Positions 54,118 through 61,876 of a stretch of 64,000 bases of DNA are shown piece after piece (the first letter of the stretch is position 1; every line of letters begins with the position of its first letter). Under the pieces are notes generated by a model, which saw nothing but the letters and a program-made list of their open reading frames with translations, made no database searches and had not been told where the DNA came from. Source of the stretch: Mycolicibacterium litorale (GTDB taxonomy: Bacteria; Actinomycetota; Actinomycetes; Mycobacteriales; Mycobacteriaceae); the NCBI RefSeq assembly GCF_010731695.1, contig NZ_AP022586.1:744001-808000 (forward strand), in the 5' to 3' direction. Both the position numbers and the translations under genes were made by a program.

Positions 54118-54954
54118 ATGGCGGTGGTGGTGGTGACCGATGCGTCGTCGCGGTTGCCGGCCGAGGAGCTGACGCGCTGGAACATCCGGCAGGTGCCTCT
54201 GCACGTGCTGGTCGACGAACTCGATCTGCGCGACGGGGTCGACACGATCCCCTACGACATCCACGAGCGGGCCCATGTGACGACGTCCGGGGCCACGCCG
54301 GGGGAACTGGGCAAGGCCTACCGGCGCGCACTGGCCGACAGCGGCGGCGACGGTGTGGTCGCGGTGCATCTGTCGGCGGCGCTGTCGGGCACGTTCAGCT
54401 CCGCGGTGACCGCGGCGCGTGAGTTCGGGCCGCTGGTGCGCGTGGTCAACACACGTTCGGCGGCGATGGGTGTCGGGTTCGTCGCGTCGGCGGCGGCGCG
54501 GTGCGCGGCCGAGGGCGGCGACCTCGACGCGGTCGAGGCGGTCGCCCGGTCGGTGGTGCCGCGCGGGTCGGCGTTCATCGTCGTGCAGCGGCTCGACAAC
54601 CTGCGGCGCAGCGGGCGGATCGGCGCGACCGCGTCGTGGCTGGGCACCGCGCTGTCGCTGAAACCGCTGCTGCGCGTGGACGTCGACGGCCGTCTCGTGC
54701 TCGCCCAGCGCATCCGGACCACGTCGAAGGCGCACGCCGCGCTCGTCGACCAGGTCGTGGAGGTGGTCGGGGACCGGCGCGCCGCGGTCGCTGTGCACCA
54801 CGTCGACAATCACGACGCCGCGGACGCGATCGGCGCCGCGCTGACCGAACGCCTGCCGCAGATCGAGGCGCTCACCGTCACCGACATGGGGCCGGTGCTG
54901 GCGATCCACGTCGGCGCGGGCGCGGTCGGGGTGTGCGTCAGCCTCTCGGACTGA
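54118..54954 (+). CDS. DegV-family fatty-acid-binding protein
   Basis: DegV proteins bind a fatty acid and, in many bacteria, present it to a fatty-acid kinase. The 278-residue protein starts VVVVTDASSRLPAEEL and has the family stretches HVTTSGATPGEL, HLSAALSGTFSSAV, VNTRSAAMGVGFVASAAA and RRSGRIGATASWLG. It follows octT with a three-base gap and corresponds to Rv2417c. In M. tuberculosis eis comes next; here an unrelated ArsR cluster follows. Confidence 0.9.
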   Translation: MAVVVVTDASSRLPAEELTRWNIRQVPLHVLVDELDLRDGVDTIPYDIHERAHVTTSGATPGELGKAYRRALADSGGDGVVAVHLSAALSGTFSSAVTAAREFGPLVRVVNTRSAAMGVGFVASAAARCAAEGGDLDAVEAVARSVVPRGSAFIVVQRLDNLRRSGRIGATASWLGTALSLKPLLRVDVDGRLVLAQRIRTTSKAHAALVDQVVEVVGDRRAAVAVHHVDNHDAADAIGAALTERLPQIEALTVTDMGPVLAIHVGAGAVGVCVSLSD

Positions 54955-55057
54955 GTAGGGCCGGGCCGCCGGGCCGCCGACACTACGGTTGCTGGCGCCG
55001 TCACCCGCGGTTCCCGTCCCCAACCGTCGTCTCGGCGACCTCTCGACGCCTGGCATT

Positions 55058-55092
55058 GGTAAGTGGTAACTTACGGTTCGTGGTCACTTACC
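55058..55092. promoter_or_regulatory. three-half-site operator over the arsR promoter and start codon
   Basis: GTAAGT (55059-55064) and ACTTAC (55069-55074) form a perfect inverted repeat, and GGTAAGTG (55058-55065) also pairs with CACTTACC (55085-55092). A -10-like TAACTT at 55067-55072 lies inside, so transcription would begin at or next to the GTG at 55080. Likely autoregulatory operator of the ArsR protein; inferred. Confidence 0.55.
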
Positions 55093-55400
55093 AAGAGGAT
55101 GCATGGGTGGCGATGGCCGATCGCACCCGGCGCTCGATCGTCGAACGGCTCGCTCTGGGGCCGTGTGCGGTCGGCGAATTGGCACGTGACCTGCCCGTCA
55201 GCCGACCGGCGGTGTCTCAGCACCTCAAGGTGCTCAAGCGAGCCGGACTGGTGCACGACCGGGCCGACGGGACGCGCCGCGTCTACCAGTTGGATCCTTC
55301 CGGGCTGGCGGCCATGCGGGCCGACCTCGACCGGTTCTGGGCGCGGGCACTGGCCGATTTCAAGCAGCTCGTCGAGCAGGGAGAAGGGAAAGACCCATGA
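55080..55400 (+). CDS. ArsR-family transcriptional regulator (SRPBCC-linked type)
   Basis: The 106-residue winged-helix protein (VVTYQEDAWVAMADRTRRSIVERLALGPCAVGELARDL, then VSRPAVSQHLKVLKRAGLV) lacks the cysteine pairs of metal sensors and is of the kind that precedes AHSA1/SRPBCC genes. The GTG at 55080 fits a leaderless transcript from TAACTT at 55067-55072. It overlaps the SRPBCC gene by four bases, so the regulator and its partner are made together. Ligand unknown. Confidence 0.87.
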   Translation: MVTYQEDAWVAMADRTRRSIVERLALGPCAVGELARDLPVSRPAVSQHLKVLKRAGLVHDRADGTRRVYQLDPSGLAAMRADLDRFWARALADFKQLVEQGEGKDP

Positions 55401-55870
55401 CGCAGGCTCAGTCCCACACCGTCCGCCACGAGGTGGCGGTCGCCGCACCCGTTGAACGTGCATTTCAGGTGTTCACCGAGCGGTTCGGCGACTTCAAACC
55501 GCGTGAGCACAATCTGCTGCACGCGCCGATCGCCGAGACGGTGCTCGAACCGCGCGTCGGCGGCGACATCTACGACCGGGCGGTCGACGGCACCGAATGC
55601 CGGTGGGCCCGCATCGTGGCCTACGAGCCCCCGCATCGCCTCGTGTTCACCTGGAAGATCGGCCCGACGTGGCAGGTCGAAACCGATCCCGAGCGGGTCA
55701 GCGAGGTGGAGGTGCGTTTCCTCGCCGAAGGCGACGAGCGCACCCGCGTCGTCCTGGAGCACCACCATCTCGAACGGCACGGCGACGGTTGGGAATCCGT
55801 GGCGTCGGGCGTGGACGGCGACGCCGGATGGCCGCTGTACCTCCGGCGATACCAAGGGCTGCTGGGGTGA
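55397..55870 (+). CDS. SRPBCC/AHSA1-domain protein
   Basis: The 157-residue protein has the helix-grip fold signature of the AHSA1 family (VRHEVAVAAPVERAFQVFTERFGDF at the start, then WARIVAYEPPHRLVFTWKI and GWPLYLRRYQGLLG at the end). These proteins bind hydrophobic ligands and in bacteria are usually paired with an ArsR regulator, as here. Its stop overlaps the next gene start (GTGA). No catalytic residues can be assigned. Confidence 0.87.
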   Translation: MTQAQSHTVRHEVAVAAPVERAFQVFTERFGDFKPREHNLLHAPIAETVLEPRVGGDIYDRAVDGTECRWARIVAYEPPHRLVFTWKIGPTWQVETDPERVSEVEVRFLAEGDERTRVVLEHHHLERHGDGWESVASGVDGDAGWPLYLRRYQGLLG

Positions 55871-56490
55871 CGGCACGACCGCCGCTGACGGAGTTGGCGC
55901 GCGCCGAACGGACGGATCTCGCCGAGTTCCTGGCCACGCTGACCCCCGCGCAGTGGCAGGCGCAGAGCCTGTGCGACAGGTGGACCGTCAAAGACGTTGT
56001 AGCCCATGTCGTCAGCTACGAGGAGTTGAGCTTCGGTGGCCTCGTCGGGCGCTTCGTCAAGGGCCGGATCGCACACGCGAACCAGGTCGGGGTTGACGAG
56101 TTCTCGCACCTGTCCACGTTCGAACTGCTCGACTACCTCAACCGGCATCTCGACCCCTCGGGGCTGACGGCGCGGTTCGGCGGCATGATCGGATTCGTCG
56201 ACGGCACCATTCATCACCAGGACATCCGGCGCGCGCTGCACCGGCCGCGCACCGTCCCGGCCGACCGGCTGGCGCGGATCCTGCCGCTGATACCCGGCAA
56301 TCCGCGACTCGGTGCGGGCCGGCGCATCAAGGGCTTGCGGCTACGGGCCACCGACGTCGACTGGAGCCACGGCGCCGGACCCGAGGTGGCCGGGCCCGGC
56401 GAGGCCCTGCTGATGGCGATGGCCGGCCGCCCGGCCGCGCTCGCGGACCTGTCCGGTCCCGGCAGAGATGTTCTCGCGCAACGGCTCTGA
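55867..56490 (+). CDS. maleylpyruvate isomerase-like mycothiol-dependent family protein (DinB fold)
   Basis: The 207-residue protein begins VTARPPLTELARAERTDLAEFLATLTPAQWQAQSLCDRWTVKDVVAHVVSYEEL, the N-terminal signature of the mycothiol-dependent maleylpyruvate isomerase/DinB-like four-helix family. The metal-binding histidines would be His51 in DVVAHVV and the pair in TIHHQDIRRAL. The GTG at 55867 overlaps the SRPBCC stop. It may detoxify or transform a small molecule with the SRPBCC partner; the substrate is unknown. Confidence 0.82.
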   Translation: MTARPPLTELARAERTDLAEFLATLTPAQWQAQSLCDRWTVKDVVAHVVSYEELSFGGLVGRFVKGRIAHANQVGVDEFSHLSTFELLDYLNRHLDPSGLTARFGGMIGFVDGTIHHQDIRRALHRPRTVPADRLARILPLIPGNPRLGAGRRIKGLRLRATDVDWSHGAGPEVAGPGEALLMAMAGRPAALADLSGPGRDVLAQRL

Positions 56491-56514
56491 CGCTCGGCGC
56501 GCTCGCCGCGTCAG
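56487..56514. terminator. convergent terminator that contains both stop codons
   Basis: CTGACGC (56487-56493) and GCGTCAG (56508-56514) pair perfectly, with an inner GGCG/CGCC extension after a two-base bulge. The TGA of the plus-strand gene (56488-56490) and the TGA of the minus-strand gene (56511-56513) are in opposite arms of the stem. Confidence 0.65.
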
Positions 56515-57560
56515 CCGACGCGGCCGGTGACCGGCGGCAGGTCCTTGAGCGTCACGATGCCCGGCGGTGCGGCGACCACCGCGGGCACCGCGTTGGTCAC
56601 CGGCATGGCGGTGTAGATCATCCCGAGGCCCATGAATCCCGGTTCGGTCCAGTCTCGCGGCGGCAGGCAGTGCAACACCGTGCGCATGTTGGGTACGCCG
56701 AACACCTGGATGACGTGGCCGTGCTCGAGCGGTTTCGGCGGGGTGACGTGGTCGCCCATGATCCAGTTGAATCCGACGCTGACGACGTTGCGGTCACCGG
56801 CCCAGCCGCGGTGGTAGCCGTACACGCCCGCGACGGTGCCCGCCGGGATCTGCATGAAACCCAGGTCGGTGTCGCCTGTGGCCGTGCTGAATTCAACATC
56901 GAAGGTCATACGGTCGAGCGTCGCGCCGATCGCGTCGGCCATCATCGCCGCGGACTCGGCGAAGACCTCGCTCTCCCGGCGGACGCTTTCGGCCAGTCCC
57001 GGCGTGTCGGGATCCTGCGAGAACCCCATCGCGGTCTGGGTGCCTGCCGACTCATAGGTCGAGCAGTCCACTGACTCGGTGATGCGGATCTCGTCGACAC
57101 GCTCACAGGCACCGGACAGCACCATCCCGACCATGTTCGTCATGCCTGGATGGGCACCGCTGCCGAAGATCGTGGATCTGCCCGTCTCGCAGGCCTTCCG
57201 GATGCGGTCGAGGTCTTCCGGCGACTGCTTGCCACCGGTGATCCACGCCGCGCTGGAGCACACGTTGATCCCGGCCTCGAGCAGTCGGGTCAGCTCGTCG
57301 ATGTCCGGCCACAGCGGGTTGTAACAGCAGGCGTCGGGCCGCAGCGCCACCAGCGCGTCGATGTCGTCGGTGGCGGTGACTCCGGTCGGTTCCGGCCAGC
57401 CCGCGAGATCGGCCGCGTCGACCCCGACCTTGGCGGCGCCGTGCGCGTAGACGCCCACCAGTTCCATATCGTCGCGGCCGATGATCGCGTGCAGCGACCG
57501 CTTGCCGATGTTGCCGGTGGTCCACTGGATCACGCGCAGCGGCCTGGTGGGTGTCGTCAT
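56511..57560 (-). CDS. NAD(P)-dependent oxidoreductase, dihydrodipicolinate reductase/diaminopentanoate dehydrogenase-like
   Basis: The 349-residue protein begins with a Rossmann motif RVIQWTTGNIGKRSLHAII (residues 9-27) followed by ELVGVYAHGAAKVGVDAADLAG. This is the pattern of mycobacterial DapB-N-terminal-like proteins and of 2,4-diaminopentanoate dehydrogenase. It is a stand-alone gene, not true dapB, and such proteins are numerous in mycobacteria with lipid- or amine-related roles proposed. I use the ATG at 57560, which has a GGAGG ribosome site upstream; the GTG/ATG further out gives a poor N-terminus. Confidence 0.8.
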   Translation of the reverse strand: MTTPTRPLRVIQWTTGNIGKRSLHAIIGRDDMELVGVYAHGAAKVGVDAADLAGWPEPTGVTATDDIDALVALRPDACCYNPLWPDIDELTRLLEAGINVCSSAAWITGGKQSPEDLDRIRKACETGRSTIFGSGAHPGMTNMVGMVLSGACERVDEIRITESVDCSTYESAGTQTAMGFSQDPDTPGLAESVRRESEVFAESAAMMADAIGATLDRMTFDVEFSTATGDTDLGFMQIPAGTVAGVYGYHRGWAGDRNVVSVGFNWIMGDHVTPPKPLEHGHVIQVFGVPNMRTVLHCLPPRDWTEPGFMGLGMIYTAMPVTNAVPAVVAAPPGIVTLKDLPPVTGRVG

Positions 57561-57610
57561 AGGCGAGCCTCCTCGTCGAGTCTGCGATTCGCTCCTAGAC
57601 ACTAGGGGTG

Positions 57611-58015
57611 ATGACGATCCGATCCTTCACTTTCACACCGGACGACGGTGTTCCTCCCGCCGTGGCCCCGTTCGCCCACGCCACCGCCGCGGCCCAGACG
57701 CTCTACGTGACCGGCCAGATGCCGACGGACCGCACCGGCGATGTCGTCGGCACGAGCATCCAGGAGCAGACCGATCAGGTGCTGCGAAACTTGTTGCGGG
57801 TCACCGAACTCTGCGGCGGTGGGCTGGACGACGTGGTCTCGGTCCGGGCGTACCTGCTCGACTGGACGGAGTACGCGGCGTTCAACACCGCCTACGCCGC
57901 GTGGTTCCCTGACCGGCTGCCGTCGCGGACGTGTGTCGGAGTCACCGGTCTGGCGGTCGGCGCCCGCGTGGAACTCGACTGGACGTGCTGGCGCGCCGAC
58001 GGCTGGGGTCGCTGA
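57611..58015 (+). CDS. RidA/YjgF/UK114-family protein
   Basis: The 134-residue protein matches RidA-like deaminases that hydrolyse reactive enamines and imines: FAHATAAAQTLYVTGQMPTDRTGDVVG, EQTDQVLRNLLRVTELCGGGLDDVVSVRAYLLDW and a final VGARVELDWTCWRADGW. The usual catalytic Arg of the RidA subfamily (in the position of CVGVTGL) is not evident, so it may belong to another RidA subgroup. ATG 57611 or the GTG three bases before it; both are close to a likely leaderless start. Divergent from the DapB-like gene. Confidence 0.85.
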   Translation: MTIRSFTFTPDDGVPPAVAPFAHATAAAQTLYVTGQMPTDRTGDVVGTSIQEQTDQVLRNLLRVTELCGGGLDDVVSVRAYLLDWTEYAAFNTAYAAWFPDRLPSRTCVGVTGLAVGARVELDWTCWRADGWGR

Positions 58016-58108
58016 CAGTTCTCCACAGCGCCGCGTCTGTGCACAGCCACACCCGCTGGAGCGGCGATCGCGGCTGAGTCGACGGAGGGCGTCCCTACCG
58101 TCGGGCAC

Positions 58109-58927
58109 ATGCGGACCGAAGAGCCGGCCGAGCGGCTGCACCGACGACTCGGCGCCGAAGAGGAGCCCGACCAGAACGAGGCGCGACCCGACACCGCGCT
58201 GTCCCGGTGGCTGCCCGACACCGCCACACCCGATCGGCCGGGCTGGCTGGCGACCGTGCGCGCCGATCCGGGCCGTGCCGGCGTCGTCGGGCTCGCCGTC
58301 GTGGGCGTGCTCGCCGTACTGGTCACCGTGTTCACCCTGTGGCGTGACGACCCGCCACCGGTGGTGGCGGCGAAACTGCCCGAGGTCGAGATGGTGTCGT
58401 CGGCGGCGCCGAAGCCGGGGCCACCCGGACCGGACCAGCCGGTGGTGGTCAGCGTCGTCGGGCTGGTTCACCGGCCCGGATTGGTCACGCTCGCCGCGGG
58501 AGCCCGCATCGCCGACGCGCTGGAAGCCGCGGGGGGAGCGGTCGACGGTGCCGATCTGATCGGGCTGAACATGGCCCGAAGGCTGACCGACGGGGAACAG
58601 ATCATCGTCGGGATCGCGCCCGCCCCGGGCCAGCCGGCCACCATGGGCAGCTCGACGACGGGCGCCGACGCCACCGGCGCGGCACCGTCTGATTCATCCG
58701 GTTCCGCGCCGGCCGAGAAGACCGGATCGCCGGGTGAGCCGGTGAACCTCAACACCGCGACCGTCGAACAGCTCGACACGCTGCCGGGTGTCGGGCCGGT
58801 GACCGCCGCGGCGATCGTCGCATGGAGGGACGCCAACGGTCCGTTCGGCAGCGTCGACCAACTCGGTGAGGTCGACGGCATCGGGCCGGCGAGGCTGGCC
58901 AGACTCCGTGAGCTGGTTTATGTGTGA
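58109..58927 (+). CDS. comEA: ComEA-like DNA-binding protein
   Basis: ComEA binds incoming double-stranded DNA at the membrane in competent bacteria. The 272-residue protein has a cytoplasmic N-terminus, one membrane helix (about residues 58-77), an SLBB domain (about 111-165), a Ser/Thr/Gly linker and a C-terminal helix-hairpin-helix pair (about 210-272: VNLNTATVEQLDTLPGVGPVTAAAIVAWRD). Its stop overlaps comEC (GTGA). Competence is not established for most mycobacteria, so the role is inferred from the family. Confidence 0.9.
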   Translation: MRTEEPAERLHRRLGAEEEPDQNEARPDTALSRWLPDTATPDRPGWLATVRADPGRAGVVGLAVVGVLAVLVTVFTLWRDDPPPVVAAKLPEVEMVSSAAPKPGPPGPDQPVVVSVVGLVHRPGLVTLAAGARIADALEAAGGAVDGADLIGLNMARRLTDGEQIIVGIAPAPGQPATMGSSTTGADATGAAPSDSSGSAPAEKTGSPGEPVNLNTATVEQLDTLPGVGPVTAAAIVAWRDANGPFGSVDQLGEVDGIGPARLARLRELVYV

Positions 58928-60468
58928 CCGACGACGCGGCGCCGCTCGATCTGCGGCTGGTGCCCGCGGCCGCGACCGCGTGGGCGGTGACCGCGGCAGG
59001 TATCCAGTGGCACCTCGCCGCCGCGATCCTGGTGCTGCTGGCAGGTGTCGCCGTGACGGCTGCGGCAGCGGTGTGGGGCAGCGGCGAGGCGACAACGACC
59101 GACGCGCTGCGGGTGGCCGCTGCGGGGTTGGCGGCGGTCTCGGTGGTGGGTGCGGCGTTCGCGGTGGCGGTGAGCGCACGCGCCGACCAGCTGCGTCACC
59201 ACCCGATCGCCGCGCTTCACGGGGCGACGGCGGCGGTGACCGTCACCCCGAGCGACAGCCCGCGACCAGTCGGCGGCGCACGGCTGATGTTCCGCGCCGT
59301 CCTGCACGACGTGGACGGGCGGGCCATGGGCGGCAGGGTCGTCGTGTTCGCGTCGGTAGCGGGTTTCTCGGACGTGAGCGCAGGCCGCCCGGCCGCGTTC
59401 CGCGCGCGGATCGGCAGGCCGATGCGGAGAGACCTCACGGTGGCGGTGCTGTCGGCGACCGACGAGGCGGTGGTGGGCGAGGCGGCACCGGTGCACCGGA
59501 CGGCCCAGCAGATCCGCACCGACTTCACCGACGCCGCGCGAGGGGTGCTGCCGGTCGACCAGGCCGCGATGCTGCCCGCACTCGTGCTCGGCGACACCGC
59601 GGCGGTGCCGGCTCAGACCACTGCGGACTTCCGGGCGGCCGGGCTGGCCCACCTGACCGCGGTGTCGGGGGCCAACGTGACCATCGTGTGCGGTGCCGTG
59701 CTGCTCAGCGCGGCGGTGCTGGGCCCGCGGGCCGCGGTCGCGCTGGCGGGCCTGGCGCTGGTCGCGTTCGTGGTGGTCGTGCAACCGTCGGCGAGTGTGT
59801 TGCGGGCCGCGGTGATGGGTGCCATCGCGTTGGTCGCGATGGTCACACACCGCCGCAGACAGGCGATTCCCGCACTGGCGGCCAGCGTGCTGGTCCTGCT
59901 GATCGCCGCGCCGGAATTGGCTGTCGACGCCGGCTTCGCGCTGTCGGTTGCGGCGACGGCCGGGCTGGTCGTGATCGCGCCGGTGTGGTCGCGGCGGCTG
60001 TGCGCGCGGGGCTGGCCCAAACCGCTCGCCGACGCTGTGAGCATCGCGTTGGCGGCGCAACTGGTGACCGCACCGTTGGTGGCGGGCATCTCGGGCAGTG
60101 TCAGCCTCGTGTCGGTATTGGCGAATGTGGGTGTCGCACCGGTCATTCCGCCGATCACCGTGATCGGCACCGCCGCCGCGGCGTTGTGCCCGCTGTGGCC
60201 GGCGGGTGCCGGACTGCTGATCCGGTTCACCGGGCCACAGCTGTGGTGGCTGATGAGCGTGGCCGAACGGGCGGCCGCGGTGCCCGGCTCATCCGTGCCG
60301 GTGCCCTCCGGATGGGCCGGGGTGGGGTCGGTGGCGCTGGGTGGGATCGGGCTCGTGGTGCTGTGGCGGTGGCGGTGGGCGCGGATCGCCGCGGGGGCGG
60401 TGGTGCTCGGTCTGGTGGCCTGGTCGCTGTCCGGCCACGCCGCGCTCGGCGGTGTCGGCGCGGCGTGA
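58924..60468 (+). CDS. comEC: ComEC/Rec2-family membrane channel protein, short form
   Basis: ComEC forms the DNA-uptake channel. The 514-residue protein has about ten membrane helices and the ComEC core HLTAVSGANVTIVCGAVLLSA (about residues 241-261), preceded by the OB-fold-like soluble domain with RTDFTDAARGVLPVDQAAMLPALVLGD. The C-terminal metallo-beta-lactamase-like nuclease domain of Bacillus ComEC is absent; the mycobacterial homologue is, as I recall, equally short. GTG start at 58924 overlapping comEA. Confidence 0.88.
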   Translation: MTDDAAPLDLRLVPAAATAWAVTAAGIQWHLAAAILVLLAGVAVTAAAAVWGSGEATTTDALRVAAAGLAAVSVVGAAFAVAVSARADQLRHHPIAALHGATAAVTVTPSDSPRPVGGARLMFRAVLHDVDGRAMGGRVVVFASVAGFSDVSAGRPAAFRARIGRPMRRDLTVAVLSATDEAVVGEAAPVHRTAQQIRTDFTDAARGVLPVDQAAMLPALVLGDTAAVPAQTTADFRAAGLAHLTAVSGANVTIVCGAVLLSAAVLGPRAAVALAGLALVAFVVVVQPSASVLRAAVMGAIALVAMVTHRRRQAIPALAASVLVLLIAAPELAVDAGFALSVAATAGLVVIAPVWSRRLCARGWPKPLADAVSIALAAQLVTAPLVAGISGSVSLVSVLANVGVAPVIPPITVIGTAAAALCPLWPAGAGLLIRFTGPQLWWLMSVAERAAAVPGSSVPVPSGWAGVGSVALGGIGLVVLWRWRWARIAAGAVVLGLVAWSLSGHAALGGVGAA

Positions 60469-60480
60469 CACCATTCTCGG

Positions 60481-61443
60481 GTGAGCCAACAGGTCGCAGC
60501 CCTCCATCTGGTCCTGGGTGACGAGGAACTTCTCGTCGAGCGCGCGGTCGCCGCCGTCCTCAAGAGCGCGCGCAAACTCGCCGGCACCGACGATGTGCCG
60601 GTCAACCGGTTGCGCGCCGGGGAGGTGAGCACCAGCGAACTCGCCGAACTGCTCAGCCCGTCGCTGTTCTCCGACGAACGAGTGGTCGTGCTCGATTCGG
60701 CCGCGGAGGCGGGAAAGGACGCGGCAGCGCTGATCGCCACGGCGGCCGCCGACCTGCCGCCGGGCACGATGCTCGTCGTGGCCCACTCGGGCGGGGGCCG
60801 CGCCAAGGCGCTGGCCGATCAGCTCAAGAAACTCGGCGCCGAAGTGCATCCGTGCGCCAAGATCGTCAAGGCCGCGGACCGCGCGGATTTCGTGCGCAAA
60901 GAGTTCCGTTCGCACAAGGTGAAGGTCACCGACGACACCGTCACCGCGGTGCTCGACGCGGTGGGTTCCGACATCCGCGAACTGGCGGCGGCGTGCTCGC
61001 AGTTGGTGGCCGACACCGCGGGCGAGGTGAGTGCGGCGGCGGTGCGCCGGTACCACTCCGGCAAGGCTGAGGTGAAGGGCTTCGACATCGCCGACAAGGC
61101 GGTGACCGGCGACGTCGCGGGCGCGGCCGAGGCGCTGCGGTGGGCGATGCTCAGCGGTGAGCCGCAGGTGGTGCTGGCCGACGCGCTGGCCGAGGCGGTG
61201 CACACCATCGCCCGGGTGGGCCCGCTGTCGGGTGATCCCTACCGGCTGGCCGGTGAGCTGGGTATGCCGCCGTGGCGGGTGCAGAAGGCGCAGAAGCAGT
61301 CGCGGCGGTGGACGCGGGCGTCGGTCGCGGAGGCCATGCGGCTGGTCGCAGCACTCAACGCAGACGTCAAGGGCGCAGCGGCCGATGCCGATTACGCCCT
61401 CGAGTCAGCGGTGCGCAGAGTCGCCGAACTGGCGGCCGACTAG
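60481..61443 (+). CDS. holA: DNA polymerase III subunit delta
   Basis: HolA opens the beta clamp within the clamp loader. The 320-residue protein shows the N-terminal [50 protein letters not shown] and later [28 protein letters not shown], the usual order of delta subunits, with helical domains in the C-terminal half. The GTG at 60481 is 12 bases after comEC. The length matches actinobacterial HolA. Confidence 0.92.
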   Translation: MSQQVAALHLVLGDEELLVERAVAAVLKSARKLAGTDDVPVNRLRAGEVSTSELAELLSPSLFSDERVVVLDSAAEAGKDAAALIATAAADLPPGTMLVVAHSGGGRAKALADQLKKLGAEVHPCAKIVKAADRADFVRKEFRSHKVKVTDDTVTAVLDAVGSDIRELAAACSQLVADTAGEVSAAAVRRYHSGKAEVKGFDIADKAVTGDVAGAAEALRWAMLSGEPQVVLADALAEAVHTIARVGPLSGDPYRLAGELGMPPWRVQKAQKQSRRWTRASVAEAMRLVAALNADVKGAAADADYALESAVRRVAELAAD

Positions 61444-61456
61444 CGGGGAGACGTGC

Positions 61457-61717
61457 TCAGAGCTTGTTGAGCGCGACCGCGAGCGCCGACTTCTTGTTGG
61501 CGGCCTGGTTCTTGTGGATGACGCCCTTGCTGGCGGCCTTGTCGAGCTTGCGGCTGGTCGAGGCGAGCAGTTCGGCGGCCTTGTCCTTGTCGCCGGCGTC
61601 CAGCGCCTCACGGAACCCGCGCACCGCGGTGCGCAGCGAGGACTTCACGGACTGGTTGCGCAGCCGCCGACGCTCGTTGGTGCGGATGCGCTTTTCCTGC
61701 GACTTGATGTTGGCCAC
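61457..61717 (-). CDS. rpsT: 30S ribosomal protein S20
   Basis: The 86-residue basic protein begins with GTG ([35 protein letters not shown]) and matches S20 throughout, with the conserved [23 protein letters not shown] end. It is convergent with holA (13-bp gap), as in other mycobacteria. Confidence 0.97.
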   Translation of the reverse strand: MANIKSQEKRIRTNERRRLRNQSVKSSLRTAVRGFREALDAGDKDKAAELLASTSRKLDKAASKGVIHKNQAANKKSALAVALNKL

Positions 61718-61794
61718 GTTTAGAGCTGTCCTTTAGATCTCGGGTGGATGGTGCAAAGTCTTCGGCCGCGCCGACCGGCGGGCAGCGACTGCTC

Positions 61795-61824
61795 AGGTTA
61801 CCAGCGCAGCAGCGGATCGACCAA
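61795..61824 (-). promoter_or_regulatory. rpsT promoter
   Basis: On the minus strand TTGGTC (61824-61819) and TAACCT (61800-61795) are 18 bases apart, giving a start near 61788 and a leader of about 70 bases. Confidence 0.5.
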
Positions 61825-61876
61825 AGTGAGCCCCGCTGATCTGCCGGAACCCCAGGCGTGGGGCAAAGTGTGGGGT

